This document shows, piece by piece, positions 20,768 through 29,862 of a stretch of 64,000 nucleotides of DNA. A model generated the notes under the pieces. The model worked only from the letters and a program-made list of their open reading frames with translations. It made no database searches and was not told the DNA's origin. Source of the DNA: an uncultured Opitutia bacterium (lineage in GTDB: Bacteria; Verrucomicrobiota; Verrucomicrobiia; Opitutales; Opitutaceae); assembly GCA_903859715.1 (NCBI GenBank), contig CAIONS010000061.1:1-64000 (forward strand), in the 5' to 3' direction. Positions within the stretch are counted from its first letter, which is position 1, and each line of letters begins with the position of its first letter. The position numbers and the translations under genes are program-made.

Positions 20768-20833
20768 ACACCAAGATCGCGAAGAGCCTGGCTTTGCCCG
20801 GACTCTTTGCGGACTTCGCGACCTTCGAGTAAA
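20768..20833. repeat. Intergenic inverted repeat, family B (degenerate)
   Basis: CACCAAGATCGCGAAGAG near the left end and CTTTGCGGACTTCGCGACCT near the right end resemble the arms of the family B elements, with several mismatches. Confidence 0.6.
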
Positions 20834-20952
20834 ATCCCGAAGCCCGGCAAGAGCAGGCCAAAAACGTGTCGCAAGTGGAACGATGCCTCGAGATGCGGGC
20901 ATAGGGACAGGCCCAACCACCCAAGCCGATGAAAACAGGACGAGCCAACCGA

Positions 20953-22050
20953 TCAGGGCGCGGCCTTGGCCGGGGTCGGCAATGCTGCCGCCTGACGCTT
21001 CAGCAGGCTCGCCTTCAGATAGGTATCGGGCTGCGCATTGCGCCAGGCCGTGTACCAGATCGCACCCAGCATTTCGCCGCCGCGGAGCAGCTGGGTCTCG
21101 ATGAAGGCGCGGCCTTCGTCCGTGACCGGGCGCTTCTCATGGATCGTCTTTCCCTCCGTAGAATGCGTGACCTTGTCGTCGCCCAGCTTGCCCGCCTTCT
21201 GGAGCTGATAAAGCGGCTCCACGAGTTTGTTCGTGCCGAGGATGTAATCCATCGTCGCAACGAACATCGGGTCGCGCCCGTCGGCTCGCGGGGTCAGCGG
21301 GATCAGCGTCGCCGGTATGACCCGGGGCAGAATTACGTCAGGAGTGATCCGGGCCTTCCCGATCAGGCCGCCATCGATCCAGGCGTGGATGCCCACCCAG
21401 GTCGTGTAACCGTTCGGATTGGCGCCGACCCAGCCGTGATGATGAATCGTCGCGTGCAACGGCTGGGAGCAATCGCCGACATAGTGGCCCATCACGCCCA
21501 TGACGTAGAGGATGTTGGCCTGCGCATTGGCGATCTCATCGGAATGCCCCGCTTCCTGGTAAGCCTTGAGATAGGAGAAAGCCGACTTGAGCTTGCCGTA
21601 GTACTCGGCGATGGCCCACGGCGCAAAGCCGGGCCACTCGCGCGAATGGTCGGTATTTTTTTCGGGATCGATCGGCGAAAAATTGGCGGCATGGGCGGCG
21701 CGACCGAGCGCAAATTGCACCGCAAAATCATACCGGTAGGACGGCACCGTCGCGGGATCGAGGCCGGCCTCGGCCAGTTCCTCGAGATCGAGGTAGTGGT
21801 CCATGCCGTTCACGTGCGAGATCGGCAGGTCGCCGGGCACGTTGCGCCAGCGATCAGGTTCGCCGGCGAGAAAAGCGATGCGCTCGGCGGCCGCAGGCTC
21901 GTGCACGAACGCGGGAAAATCCTTCGGCAGTGACGCCAGCGCGAGCTCGTTGACGATGCGGTGCCCCTCGTAGTCCCACGCGCGCACCGAAGTGGAACAG
22001 GCGAGGAAACCGGCGAGGCACATGACGCGGATCAGGTGGGACATTTTCAT
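20953..22050 (-). CDS. S1/P1-type nuclease or phospholipase C-like zinc enzyme
   Basis: 365 residues. The signal peptide MKMSHLIRVMCLAGFLACS ends so that W25 becomes the mature N-terminus, followed by H30 (WDYEGH), as required for trinuclear zinc binding in S1/P1 enzymes. Other ligands are visible in GMDHYLDL and in the pattern HYVGDCSQPLH. The family cleaves single-stranded nucleic acids and 3'-nucleotides outside the cytoplasm. Its ATG overlaps the amidase stop (ATGA), which decides the start over a longer frame reaching 22344. Confidence 0.9.
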   Translation of the reverse strand: MKMSHLIRVMCLAGFLACSTSVRAWDYEGHRIVNELALASLPKDFPAFVHEPAAAERIAFLAGEPDRWRNVPGDLPISHVNGMDHYLDLEELAEAGLDPATVPSYRYDFAVQFALGRAAHAANFSPIDPEKNTDHSREWPGFAPWAIAEYYGKLKSAFSYLKAYQEAGHSDEIANAQANILYVMGVMGHYVGDCSQPLHATIHHHGWVGANPNGYTTWVGIHAWIDGGLIGKARITPDVILPRVIPATLIPLTPRADGRDPMFVATMDYILGTNKLVEPLYQLQKAGKLGDDKVTHSTEGKTIHEKRPVTDEGRAFIETQLLRGGEMLGAIWYTAWRNAQPDTYLKASLLKRQAAALPTPAKAAP

Positions 22051-23177
22051 GGGTGGGAAGAGGAAGGGACGGTGGCGGCCGGAGGTTTCGGCTGCAGCGC
22101 AGCCACGGTATCGGCGTAAGCCGAGATGCCGCGGGCGATCGCCTCGGCGATCTGCTGGCGGCCGGCTTCCGCCGCGGCGCGGTTCGCCTCGGCGTCGTTG
22201 GACAGAAAGACCGACTCGACCAGGACCCCGGGACAGGCCAGCCCCTTCAGCACGAGCGAATGCATGGTCTTCTGCCCGCGGTCGACCGTCTTGAGCGAGC
22301 CGAGGACCTCCCGCTGCAGGTTCTCGCGGAGCAGCGCGCTCCACGCATCGTAGCGGTTGACGGGCGCGGCCTCCCGCTCGGTGTCATCCTTTTCGAGTGC
22401 GCCCCACGCGCGGTCCGACCGCTGGAACTGACGGGTGAACACATAGCTCTCCGTGCCGGTCGTCTTGGTGTCGGGATAAAGCGAGTTGAAGTGGATGCTC
22501 ACGAGCAAATCCGACCCCGCCCGGTTGGCAATCTCGTCGCGCCTCTGGAAATCCGTGGGCTTGTCAGGCGCCAGCTGCCGGTCCTCGGTCCGGGTGAGCA
22601 CGACCTTAAAGCCGCGGGCCACCAGCAGCCGCTGGAGGCGCAACGCCACGTCGAGGGTGAGGATTTTCTCCTTCAGCCCCAGTTTCTTGTTCTCCATCCC
22701 GTTGTCGGTGCCGCCGTGGCCCGGATCGATCGCGATCACCCGCGGGCGGGGCGGCGGGGCGGCGAGTAGCGCCGGCCGCAACTGGGCGAGGAGCATGCGC
22801 TCGAAATCGATCTGGCTGACATAGAAGGTCCCATTGTGGAGCAGCGCCGGCATGCCGAGAAAGAGGCGCAGGCCATTCAGGCTGACCTCGCGGCTGCCGG
22901 CTTCGAACTCGGCCCTGGTCCCGGCATCAAAAAGTGTCAGGCGGCGCTCCTTCTCCTGCCATGCCGTTTTCATTCGCACAAGCGTCGCGACGTCCTGCAT
23001 CGCGACATACTCCACCGGGCCGAGCCGGATGCCCGGCAGCGACGCGGGCCGGGCCGGGACCGGCGCGCCGTTACCCTCCGGACGGGTCGGGGCGGTGCGG
23101 CCCTCGGGCTGGCCCCAAGCAGTTGCGGCCCAGCAGAGGGACGCAAGCAATGCGAAACGTAATGCCGCCGGCAACAT
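22047..23177 (-). CDS. N-acetylmuramoyl-L-alanine amidase (Amidase_3)
   Basis: 376 residues with an N-terminal signal peptide (LRFALLASLCWAATAWG), a domain at about 50-135 that resembles copper-amine-oxidase-like N-domains, and a C-terminal Amidase_3 domain. Zinc ligands are H154 (DPGHGG), E170 (LKEK) and the His in SIHFNS, with the catalytic Glu in VLVESVFLSN. It cleaves the amide between muramic acid and the stem peptide in the periplasm. It lies 12 bp after infC and overlaps the nuclease gene. Confidence 0.93.
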   Translation of the reverse strand: MLPAALRFALLASLCWAATAWGQPEGRTAPTRPEGNGAPVPARPASLPGIRLGPVEYVAMQDVATLVRMKTAWQEKERRLTLFDAGTRAEFEAGSREVSLNGLRLFLGMPALLHNGTFYVSQIDFERMLLAQLRPALLAAPPPRPRVIAIDPGHGGTDNGMENKKLGLKEKILTLDVALRLQRLLVARGFKVVLTRTEDRQLAPDKPTDFQRRDEIANRAGSDLLVSIHFNSLYPDTKTTGTESYVFTRQFQRSDRAWGALEKDDTEREAAPVNRYDAWSALLRENLQREVLGSLKTVDRGQKTMHSLVLKGLACPGVLVESVFLSNDAEANRAAAEAGRQQIAEAIARGISAYADTVAALQPKPPAATVPSSSHP

Positions 23178-23189
23178 GGCGGCGCGGGG

Positions 23190-23852
23190 TCAGGTGCCGG
23201 TCGGAGACTCGGCAGCGGGTGCCTCGTCCTCGGGCTCCTCCTCATTCTCCGGCACGTGGAACTTCGGCTTGCGCTTGTTCACGGGGAGCGGGGTGAGCAT
23301 GACATGGATGTTGCGGCCGATGAGCTTCGGGTCGGCATCGGGATGGCCCATGCCAATGAGGTCGGCAACCGCGCGCTTCATGACGTCGAAGCCAATCTCG
23401 GTGTGGGCCATTTCACGGCCGCGGAACTTCAGGCGGAGCTTCACCTTGTTGCCGTGCGCGAGGAACTCCTCGGCGTGGCGCAGCTTGGTGTAAAAGTCGT
23501 TCTGCTCGATGCGCGCGCTGAACTCGATCTCCTTGATCTTGCTCGCGGTGGACTTCACGTGGGAGGTCTTCTTCGATTCCTCGTACACGTACTTGCCGAA
23601 ATCCATGATGCGGCAGACCGGCGGCGTCGCGTTCGGCGCGACCTCGACCAGATCCAGCCCGACTTCCAGCGCGAGATTGATGGCTTTGGCGGTGTCGATC
23701 ACGCCGAGCTGCTTGCCCTCGGGCGAGATCAGGCGCACCTGCGGAACCTTGATACGGTGGTTGCGGCGGATGGCCGCGAACGGGTCGACATTGCGACGCT
23801 GATAAGAGCCGGTGCGGTTGCCGCCGCCGGCGGGAGGGAACGAAGTAGCCAT
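23190..23852 (-). CDS. infC: Translation initiation factor IF-3
   Basis: 220 residues. N-domain: NHRIKVPQVRLISPEGKQLG and GLDLVEVAPNATPPVCRIMD. Linker: DFGKYVYEESKK. C-domain: EIEFSARIEQNDF, KLRLKFRGREMAH and MLTPLP. There is an N-terminal extension of about 25 residues (GGGNRTGSYQRRN) and an acidic C-terminal tail. ATG 23852 is used; a TTG directly before it is possible. The usual partners rpmI and rplT do not follow: the next gene is the amidase. Confidence 0.96.
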   Translation of the reverse strand: MATSFPPAGGGNRTGSYQRRNVDPFAAIRRNHRIKVPQVRLISPEGKQLGVIDTAKAINLALEVGLDLVEVAPNATPPVCRIMDFGKYVYEESKKTSHVKSTASKIKEIEFSARIEQNDFYTKLRHAEEFLAHGNKVKLRLKFRGREMAHTEIGFDVMKRAVADLIGMGHPDADPKLIGRNIHVMLTPLPVNKRKPKFHVPENEEEPEDEAPAAESPTGT

Positions 23853-23956
23853 CAATTAAGGTTGGATCGGGTGATTGGGTCGGGCGGTTTTTCTCCCGGC
23901 AGCGCCGGAATGACAACACCTATTTAGCCCGGGTTCCCTCGTAGCGCCAGTCGGAC

Positions 23957-24367
23957 TCACACACTGAAGCTTTCGCCGCAGGAGCAGCTCGCCTTGGCAT
24001 TGGGGTTGGAGAACTTGAAGCCGCCGGCGACCATCGCGTCCGAATAGTCGAGATGCGTGCCCTTGAGATAGAGCGCGCTCTTGCTGTCCACGAGCACCGG
24101 GACATCCGCCGTGCGCACCAGAATGTCACCGCGCTTCGCCGCCGGCATGAATTTCATCTTGTAGCTGAGGCCGTTGCAGCCGCCGCCGGAGATCGCCAGG
24201 CGCAGGAACGTCCCCTGCCCTTCGCGTGCCATCAACGTCGCCACTTTGGTCCCGGCCGCCGGCGTGAGCCGCACCAGCTGCTCGCTGCCCAGCCGCACGC
24301 CCTCCGGCAGGCCGGCCGCGGGGGCCGCTGCCGCGGAGTCGGTGGAAAGGGTGCTGGTTTCAGGCAT
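23957..24367 (-). CDS. HesB/IscA-family A-type Fe-S carrier
   Basis: 136 residues. The three conserved cysteines are C64 (GGGCNGLSY), C128 and C130 (SCSCGESF), which bind the cluster in IscA, SufA and ErpA. Residues 1-25 are an Ala/Ser-rich extension. The protein would carry clusters from the SUF scaffold to apo-enzymes. Which A-type class it belongs to cannot be decided here. ATG 24367 is chosen over a GTG at 24379. Confidence 0.93.
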   Translation of the reverse strand: MPETSTLSTDSAAAAPAAGLPEGVRLGSEQLVRLTPAAGTKVATLMAREGQGTFLRLAISGGGCNGLSYKMKFMPAAKRGDILVRTADVPVLVDSKSALYLKGTHLDYSDAMVAGGFKFSNPNAKASCSCGESFSV

Positions 24368-24430
24368 GGCGTACGGCACTGTTGGCAGGCTCCGGGCTTT
24401 CGCAAGCGCCGCGGAGCCTGCCCGACGGGG

Positions 24431-26311
24431 TCAGGCGGCCTTTTTCATCGCCAGCAGCAAGGCGAGGCTCCGCTTCGGGTTGATCAGGTTGATGCGGCCG
24501 TCAGCGCTCCGGTCCGCGCCCAGTTTGATGAGACTGATCACCTGCTCGACCGTGAGACTGGGTTCGAGCGCGAGTAATTTGGCCGCCAGATTCACGACGT
24601 TGGGCGACGCCATGGAAGTGCCGGAATATTTCATGCGCTCGCCACCGGGCAGATAGCTTTCCACTTCGAAGCCATTGGCGTGTACGGCGACGTTGCGGCC
24701 GAAGCTCGAGAACGAGGTTTCCTCGCCCGCCTGGTCCACCGCTCCGACCGTCAGGATGTTCGGCAGCTGGATGCCTGAGGGCACAAACTCGTCGAATTCC
24801 GCATCGCTGTTGCTGTTGCCGGCGGCGGCCACAAACAGGATCTCGGGCGCGCTGCGCATCGCCTCGGTCATGGCGGTGCGGAACAGCTGGAAATACTCGC
24901 GCGCGGTCTTGCGGCGCTGCTCCGGTGTTCCGCCCGCGCCGTTCGCCTCGAAGGCGCCCTCGATGTCGCGGGGCGATCCGCCCCAACTCATGTTCACCAC
25001 GCGCACGTGGTTTTTCTTCAGGTATGCGACGACCGTCCGGGCGGCGGCGGCATCGCGCTCAGCCTGCTCGAGCGTGGGCACGTCGGGAATCATGCGATAG
25101 TCGAACGTGATGCGAGCCACCATCAGCCGGATCGCGGGATTGCCCGCCGACGCGATGCCCGCGACGTGGGTACCGTGCGTATAATTGCCAAACAGGCCGA
25201 GACTCTCGATGAAGGGCCTCACCTCCGCCTGCTTGAGCGTGGCCAGATGCTGCTTCACCAAAGTAGCCTCGGGGCTGTCCACATTGGCCTGAAGGTCGAC
25301 AAAACCCTTCGTCGAGTTGCGCATGGCCGGATAGGCCGCGCGCTGCTCGGCCGTCAGCGGCATGAGCAGATCCGTGGACGGCAGCGATTTCAGGTCGAAG
25401 GCGATGCCATGCGGGCCGTCGATGGTACCGTTGGCGTCCACCTTGCCGTCGAATTCCTTCACCGGGTTGGTCCACTGCTGTTTGGGATACACCGCCAGGT
25501 CCACGCCGCTGTCCCAGATGGCCACGACGACCGGATGCAAGCCGGCATCGGAAGAAAGACTGATCTGCCGCTCCGACCAGATATCCTTCTTCACCTTGGT
25601 GTGCGCGGCAACGAAGGCCGTAAGCACGGCGACCCGCTCGGCCTTGAGCGGAAGAAAATACGCATAGGTGGTGCGGGCGCTGACCAGCGTGTGGGCGACT
25701 TCGCCGCTGATGCGGCCGGTCTTGTCGACCCCGGGCTGGTACTGGCTGCCCAGGTTACCCGTGATGAGCGCACCCGAGGTGATCTCGGCGCCCGCCTTTG
25801 CCGACTTGAGATTGTCGGCCACCAACTCCCACGGCAGCGCCGCCAGTTTGGCGGCATAGATCTTGGCGAACGCCGCGTTGAACGCCGCCTCGGTGGCATA
25901 GTCGCCGCTCCGGCGGGCCGCAATGTACGCCTCCGCCAGCAGCCCGATCGTGAGCTTCGCGGCCGGCTTTTCCTCGAGCGAGCGAGCCTGGGCGATGCCC
26001 TTGAGCGCAGCGTCGTAATGCCCTTCGCCCACATCCATGGCCACCAGCGTCAGCAGGATGCCCTGCAGCGTGGCCCGGTCGGCGATGTCGTAGTCGTTCA
26101 GCAATTTCTCCAGGTCCGCCCGCACCGCCGGGGCCAGCTTTTCGTAGGCCGCATCGCTCGTGACGACGTCGGTGACTTTTCCCGTCAGCGGGTAACTGAA
26201 GCGCGGCAGCTGGTCTTGGGAGGTGATACGCGGCTTTTCAGCGCGCAAGGGCAACACGGCGAGCACGCCGGCGAGGAGGAACGGAATGACGGATTTCATA
26301 GGGGAAGGCAT
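24431..26311 (-). CDS. S8 family serine protease (subtilase)
   Basis: 626 residues with a signal peptide (SVIPFLLAGVLAVLPLRA). The catalytic triad appears as Asp in IWDSGVDLA, His in THGTHVAGIAS and Ser in YSGTSMASPNVV. About 220 residues of helical sequence precede the catalytic domain and may be a pro-region. The domain also carries a long insertion between Asp and His. The ATG at 26311 overlaps the pdxA stop (TAATG); an in-frame ATG at 26299 would start right at the signal peptide. It is expected in the periplasm or outside the cell. Confidence 0.93.
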   Translation of the reverse strand: MPSPMKSVIPFLLAGVLAVLPLRAEKPRITSQDQLPRFSYPLTGKVTDVVTSDAAYEKLAPAVRADLEKLLNDYDIADRATLQGILLTLVAMDVGEGHYDAALKGIAQARSLEEKPAAKLTIGLLAEAYIAARRSGDYATEAAFNAAFAKIYAAKLAALPWELVADNLKSAKAGAEITSGALITGNLGSQYQPGVDKTGRISGEVAHTLVSARTTYAYFLPLKAERVAVLTAFVAAHTKVKKDIWSERQISLSSDAGLHPVVVAIWDSGVDLAVYPKQQWTNPVKEFDGKVDANGTIDGPHGIAFDLKSLPSTDLLMPLTAEQRAAYPAMRNSTKGFVDLQANVDSPEATLVKQHLATLKQAEVRPFIESLGLFGNYTHGTHVAGIASAGNPAIRLMVARITFDYRMIPDVPTLEQAERDAAAARTVVAYLKKNHVRVVNMSWGGSPRDIEGAFEANGAGGTPEQRRKTAREYFQLFRTAMTEAMRSAPEILFVAAAGNSNSDAEFDEFVPSGIQLPNILTVGAVDQAGEETSFSSFGRNVAVHANGFEVESYLPGGERMKYSGTSMASPNVVNLAAKLLALEPSLTVEQVISLIKLGADRSADGRINLINPKRSLALLLAMKKAA

Positions 26312-27234
26312 TAAATGGATCGACGCCAGGCGACAAGCCGCCGGGCAACCGTGACGGCATTGGCAAAACTGGTCGTCCGGGCCTTGCCCTGACCGGCGAT
26401 GCCAAAGGCCGTTCCGTGATCGGGACTGGTACGGACAAAAGGCAGGCCGAGCGTGACATTCACCGCTTCGTCAAAATCCACCGCCTTCAGCGGCGCGAGG
26501 CCCTGGTCGTGGTAAAGCGCCACGATCACGTCGAATTCGCCGCGCAACGCCCGCGCGAACAGCGTGTCCGCCGGCTCGCACCGTGAAACACCGGGAAACT
26601 CCGCGCGCAGCTGATCGAGCGCGGGATTTAGGAAATCCCGCTCTTCCTCGCCCAGCAGTCCGTTCTCGCCGGCATGAGGATTGAGTCCGCAGACGCCGAT
26701 CCGCGGCCGCGTCACCCCGTCGGACCGCGCCAGTACGTCCGCCGCCGCTACCGTGCGATGCAGCAAATGCGGCCCGAGGATCCGCGAAACCTGGTGCAGC
26801 GGCACATGCCACGTCGCGAGCACGACCCGCAACCGGCCGCCACAAAATCCCATCACCGGCTCGCCACCCCAGCGGGCCGCAAAAAATTCGGTCTGCCCCG
26901 GATACGGATAGCCGATGCGCGCCAGCCATTCCTTGCTGACGGGCCCGGTCACGACGGCCGAAAATTCGCCGGCCTTGCAGCCCTGCGCCGCGCGCTCCAT
27001 CGCCGCCCAGGCCACCAGCGCGCCGTCGCCGATCGGCTGGCCCGGCGTCGCGGAAAATTCCTCCAGTCCGACCGCGATTTTCTGCGCCGGAGTTTCGAGC
27101 GAAGCCAGCCAGCGCGCCGGCCCGATGACAGCCACGTCCTGCGCTTCGTCCGGCTGCGCGGCGAGCCAGGACGCAATGATTTCCGGCCCGACGCCCGCCG
27201 GATCGCCGCAGGTGATGGCGAGCTTAGCCGGCAT
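26311..27234 (-). CDS. pdxA: 4-hydroxythreonine-4-phosphate dehydrogenase
   Basis: 307 residues. MPAKLAITCGDPAGVGPEI is the standard PdxA start. Metal-binding histidines are visible in ATWHVPLHQVS, LNPHAGENG and LYHDQGLAPLK. The enzyme makes the 3-amino-2-oxopropyl phosphate precursor of pyridoxal phosphate with NAD. The start at 27234 overlaps the end of lpxA by 11 bp, so the two are probably coupled. An upstream extension to 27291 lies inside lpxA and is not used. Confidence 0.94.
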   Translation of the reverse strand: MPAKLAITCGDPAGVGPEIIASWLAAQPDEAQDVAVIGPARWLASLETPAQKIAVGLEEFSATPGQPIGDGALVAWAAMERAAQGCKAGEFSAVVTGPVSKEWLARIGYPYPGQTEFFAARWGGEPVMGFCGGRLRVVLATWHVPLHQVSRILGPHLLHRTVAAADVLARSDGVTRPRIGVCGLNPHAGENGLLGEEERDFLNPALDQLRAEFPGVSRCEPADTLFARALRGEFDVIVALYHDQGLAPLKAVDFDEAVNVTLGLPFVRTSPDHGTAFGIAGQGKARTTSFANAVTVARRLVAWRRSI

Positions 27235-27985
27235 CGTTTTCTTCCGCGGTGGCTCGCCTCGCCCGGGCGAAGCTGCGTTTGCCATCCGCAAAGAACTCCA
27301 GGAACCGACGCGCTTCGGGCGTGGTGAACTTCCCGTCGGCCTGCGCCGCCGCGGCCACGGTGCGAATGTTTCCCGACGTGAAATACACGTCGTGGTAAGC
27401 CTGCTTCAGCTGCGCGATGACCTCACGGCCGATCCCGCGGCGCTTGAGCCCGATCAGGTTGATTCCGATGACGTCGTCGCGCTCGGCCACCATCACGAAA
27501 TGCGGAACGTCGCGCGTGATCGACGCGTGGCCGGCCACCATCACGCCCTCGCCGATCCGGCAAAACTGGTGCACCGCCGCGCCCCCGCCAAAAAACGTGT
27601 GGTCGCCCACCGTCACATGGCCTGCCAGCAGCGCCCCGTTCGCCAAAATCACTTGGTTTCCCACAACGCAGTCGTGAGCCACATGGCTCGCCGCCATCAG
27701 GAAACAGCCCTCTCCGATCACTGTAAATCCGTCCGCATGAATAGAGCGGTTGAGAGTGACATGTTCGCGGATGACCGTGCCGGCGCCCACGCGTAGGCCG
27801 GCGGCGCTCGCCCGGTCAAATTTCAAATACTGCGGATCCCCGCCGACCACGGCGTACGGGTGCACCACGACGCGGTCGCCCAGCACGCAGTGCTTCGTGA
27901 CGATCGCCCCGGCCATGATTTCACAGTCCGCGCCCAGCTGCGCGCCAGGCTCGACGAGGGCGGTGGGATGAATGCCGGTGGGCAT
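27224..27985 (-). CDS. lpxA: UDP-N-acetylglucosamine O-acyltransferase
   Basis: 253 residues made of hexapeptide repeats forming a left-handed beta-helix, then a helical C-terminal part. The catalytic histidine is H104 in SHVAHDCVVGN, equivalent to H125 of E. coli LpxA. It catalyses the first step of lipid A synthesis, so the cell should make lipopolysaccharide. lpxD, fabZ and lpxB are not adjacent here. Confidence 0.95.
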   Translation of the reverse strand: MPTGIHPTALVEPGAQLGADCEIMAGAIVTKHCVLGDRVVVHPYAVVGGDPQYLKFDRASAAGLRVGAGTVIREHVTLNRSIHADGFTVIGEGCFLMAASHVAHDCVVGNQVILANGALLAGHVTVGDHTFFGGGAAVHQFCRIGEGVMVAGHASITRDVPHFVMVAERDDVIGINLIGLKRRGIGREVIAQLKQAYHDVYFTSGNIRTVAAAAQADGKFTTPEARRFLEFFADGKRSFARARRATAEENDAG

Positions 27986-27991
27986 GATCGG

Positions 27992-28624
27992 TCAGGGTTT
28001 CGCGCCGCGCCGCGCGGCCGCGCGGTCAGGAAACATGTCGAGCTGCGTGTCCTTGAGCAGGTCGTAATTCTTGAGGATGCGCATCACCTGCAGCGTGTCG
28101 CTCTTGCTGTAGTTCTGGTTGATTTCAATCTTGTCGAGGATGTCGAGCAGCATGGCGCGAAACGAGATGATCGCGTCGACGCCGTGCGCCTTGAGGAGTT
28201 CCACGCTCTGGGAACGAAACGGCTCGGCCGTCGGCAGGCTCGGCAGCACCAGGATCTTGGTCAGCACGCCGCCGGCGTCATCTGTCGGATCCGTTGGGAA
28301 GAAATTAGTGGCTTCCTTGAGCACCTTTTCCTCGAGGAAACGGAAGATTTCCGGGCTGTTTTTCAGCGTGGCCGGCGTGAACACACCCGTATGCCAGCCC
28401 TTCACCGCCACGACCGCCCGCTGGACAAATCCCAGCTCGCTTGAGAACAGGAAGAAATCCGGCCGCCGCGAGCCGCGCCGCCACGCCGGGTTGTATACCA
28501 TCAGGTCGATCTCCTCGTCGCCGGTCTTGCGACGCGCCGACACCTGGTACTTGCGCGCCTGGCGGACCAGAAATCCGTTTTGCTCGAAGTACTCGCGGAC
28601 AATGCCTTCGTCGATGGCCGACAT
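27992..28624 (-). CDS. Conserved-looking protein of unknown function
   Basis: A 210-residue soluble protein lying 6 bp upstream of lpxA and 32 bp downstream of aroB, in an apparent operon. I do not recognise a family. The segments EEIDLMVYNPAW and AVVAVKGWH, about 25 residues apart, have the spacing of an Asp...x-x-Lys nuclease-like core, which is only a hint. The C-terminal third has NYSKSDTLQVMRILKNYDLL and ends in a basic tail. No signal peptide or membrane segment is seen. Confidence 0.75.
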   Translation of the reverse strand: MSAIDEGIVREYFEQNGFLVRQARKYQVSARRKTGDEEIDLMVYNPAWRRGSRRPDFFLFSSELGFVQRAVVAVKGWHTGVFTPATLKNSPEIFRFLEEKVLKEATNFFPTDPTDDAGGVLTKILVLPSLPTAEPFRSQSVELLKAHGVDAIISFRAMLLDILDKIEINQNYSKSDTLQVMRILKNYDLLKDTQLDMFPDRAAARRGAKP

Positions 28625-28656
28625 AGGGTGCAGTTAACCGTTAAAAGCCGGAAAAG

Positions 28657-29754
28657 TCACAGGGAATCCACCGCGCCGGCTTCACGAAAGCACGCCTCGA
28701 CCATCGCCGGAGTGATCCCGTCATGCCGCGTGACCGCCTCGCCGATTTTCTGTAACACAACAAACCTCGGCAGCCCGGCGCGGACTTTTTTGTCCCGCGC
28801 CACCGCCGTCATCAGTGCCGGCAACGCCAAGGGCGCGCGCAGTCGGACCGGCAACGCATGCGCCGTCAGGACCGCCTCAATCCTAGCCGTTTCGTGGCCG
28901 GAAATTGTCCCGAGCTGCTGCGAGAGACGCGCCGCCGCCGCCAGACCGATCGCCACCGCCTCACCGTGCAGGTAAGTGCCGTAGCCCGCACTCTGCTCGA
29001 TCGCATGCGCAAAGGTGTGGCCGAGATTGAGCAGTGCGCGGCCGCCCTCCTTTGCGAGCTCGCGCTCATCCGCCTCAACGATGCGGGCCTTCAGCGCGCA
29101 GCAGCGGCGCACGACCGTCGCCAGTCCCGTGCTCGCGACGGTCAGCGGCGCACGTTCGAGCCGGGCAAAGAGTTCCTCATCGCCGAGGAGACCATACTTG
29201 ATGACCTCGGCCATCCCAGCGGCAAATTCCCGTGCCGGCAGCGTAGCGAGCAACCCTGTGTCGATGTACACGCCGCGCGGCTGGTGAAACGCGCCGGCCA
29301 GATTTTTCCCCGCCGCGAGATTGAGGCCCGTTTTTCCCCCGACCGAGCTGTCGACCATGGCGAGCAACGTCGTGGGCACCTGATAAAATTCAATCCCGCG
29401 CAGATAGCTCGCCGCGGCGAAGCCACCGAGATCACCGATCACTCCGCCACCCACCGCAAAGAGCGCACCCGTGCGGTCAAGCTGCTGGGCGGCCATGAAA
29501 TCCAGCACTCGGCCGAATTCCGCGAGTGATTTGGTTTCTTCGCCCGGTTTGAGCACCAGCGTCGGCGCTGCTCCAAACATCGCCTGCAAGGCGGGCCCGT
29601 GCTGCTTGGCGATGTTCTGATCGGTAAGCGTGATGACCTTTCGGCCGGCATTCGTCAGCTCGGCGACTTTAGTCCGGACGTCAGCCTGCAAGCCCGACCC
29701 AAATGAGATCGGGTAGCTGCGCTCACCCAAGTTGACTATTAAAGCTTCGACCAT
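28657..29754 (-). CDS. aroB: 3-dehydroquinate synthase
   Basis: 365 residues. The NAD-binding region GGGVIGDLGGFAAASYLRG, the substrate region PTTLLAMVDSSVGGKTG, and metal ligands in GMAEVIKYG, NLGHTFAHAIE and LHGEAVAIG identify the enzyme. It makes 3-dehydroquinate from DAHP in the shikimate pathway. ATG 29754 (MVEALIV) is preferred to a TTG at 29766. It heads a long run of minus-strand genes and diverges from the TonB receptor. Confidence 0.96.
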   Translation of the reverse strand: MVEALIVNLGERSYPISFGSGLQADVRTKVAELTNAGRKVITLTDQNIAKQHGPALQAMFGAAPTLVLKPGEETKSLAEFGRVLDFMAAQQLDRTGALFAVGGGVIGDLGGFAAASYLRGIEFYQVPTTLLAMVDSSVGGKTGLNLAAGKNLAGAFHQPRGVYIDTGLLATLPAREFAAGMAEVIKYGLLGDEELFARLERAPLTVASTGLATVVRRCCALKARIVEADERELAKEGGRALLNLGHTFAHAIEQSAGYGTYLHGEAVAIGLAAAARLSQQLGTISGHETARIEAVLTAHALPVRLRAPLALPALMTAVARDKKVRAGLPRFVVLQKIGEAVTRHDGITPAMVEACFREAGAVDSL

Positions 29755-29804
29755 GTGCAGGATCAAAGATGTGCGATAACTAACATCAATTGAAGCATTT
29801 TAGA

Positions 29805-29862
29805 TGATATTGAGACGGAATATCAAAATAATATTGACCGCCTCTTGCTCGTTAACTGTATT
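29805..29862 (+). promoter_or_regulatory. Promoter and operator-like palindrome before TonB receptor
   Basis: TTGACC (29834-29839) and TGTATT (29857-29862) are separated by 17 bp, giving a sigma-70-like promoter. Just upstream, TGATATT-N7-AATATCA (29805-29825) is a perfect 7-7-7 palindrome in an AT-rich stretch unlike the surrounding DNA. It is not a canonical Fur box. Regulation by iron is inferred from the gene downstream. Confidence 0.55.

Larger units (their letters stand above)
20569..20952. other. 384-bp gap holding two repeat elements
   Basis: No credible gene. The gap between the converging EamA and nuclease genes holds one family A inverted repeat and one family B repeat. The remaining 100 bp before the nuclease stop shows no recognisable feature. 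Confidence 0.7.

Noticed and set aside
23852-23855. An AUU or other unusual start codon for infC
   Set aside because: An ATG at 23852 is in place and gives a normal IF-3, so the atypical start seen in E. coli is not needed.
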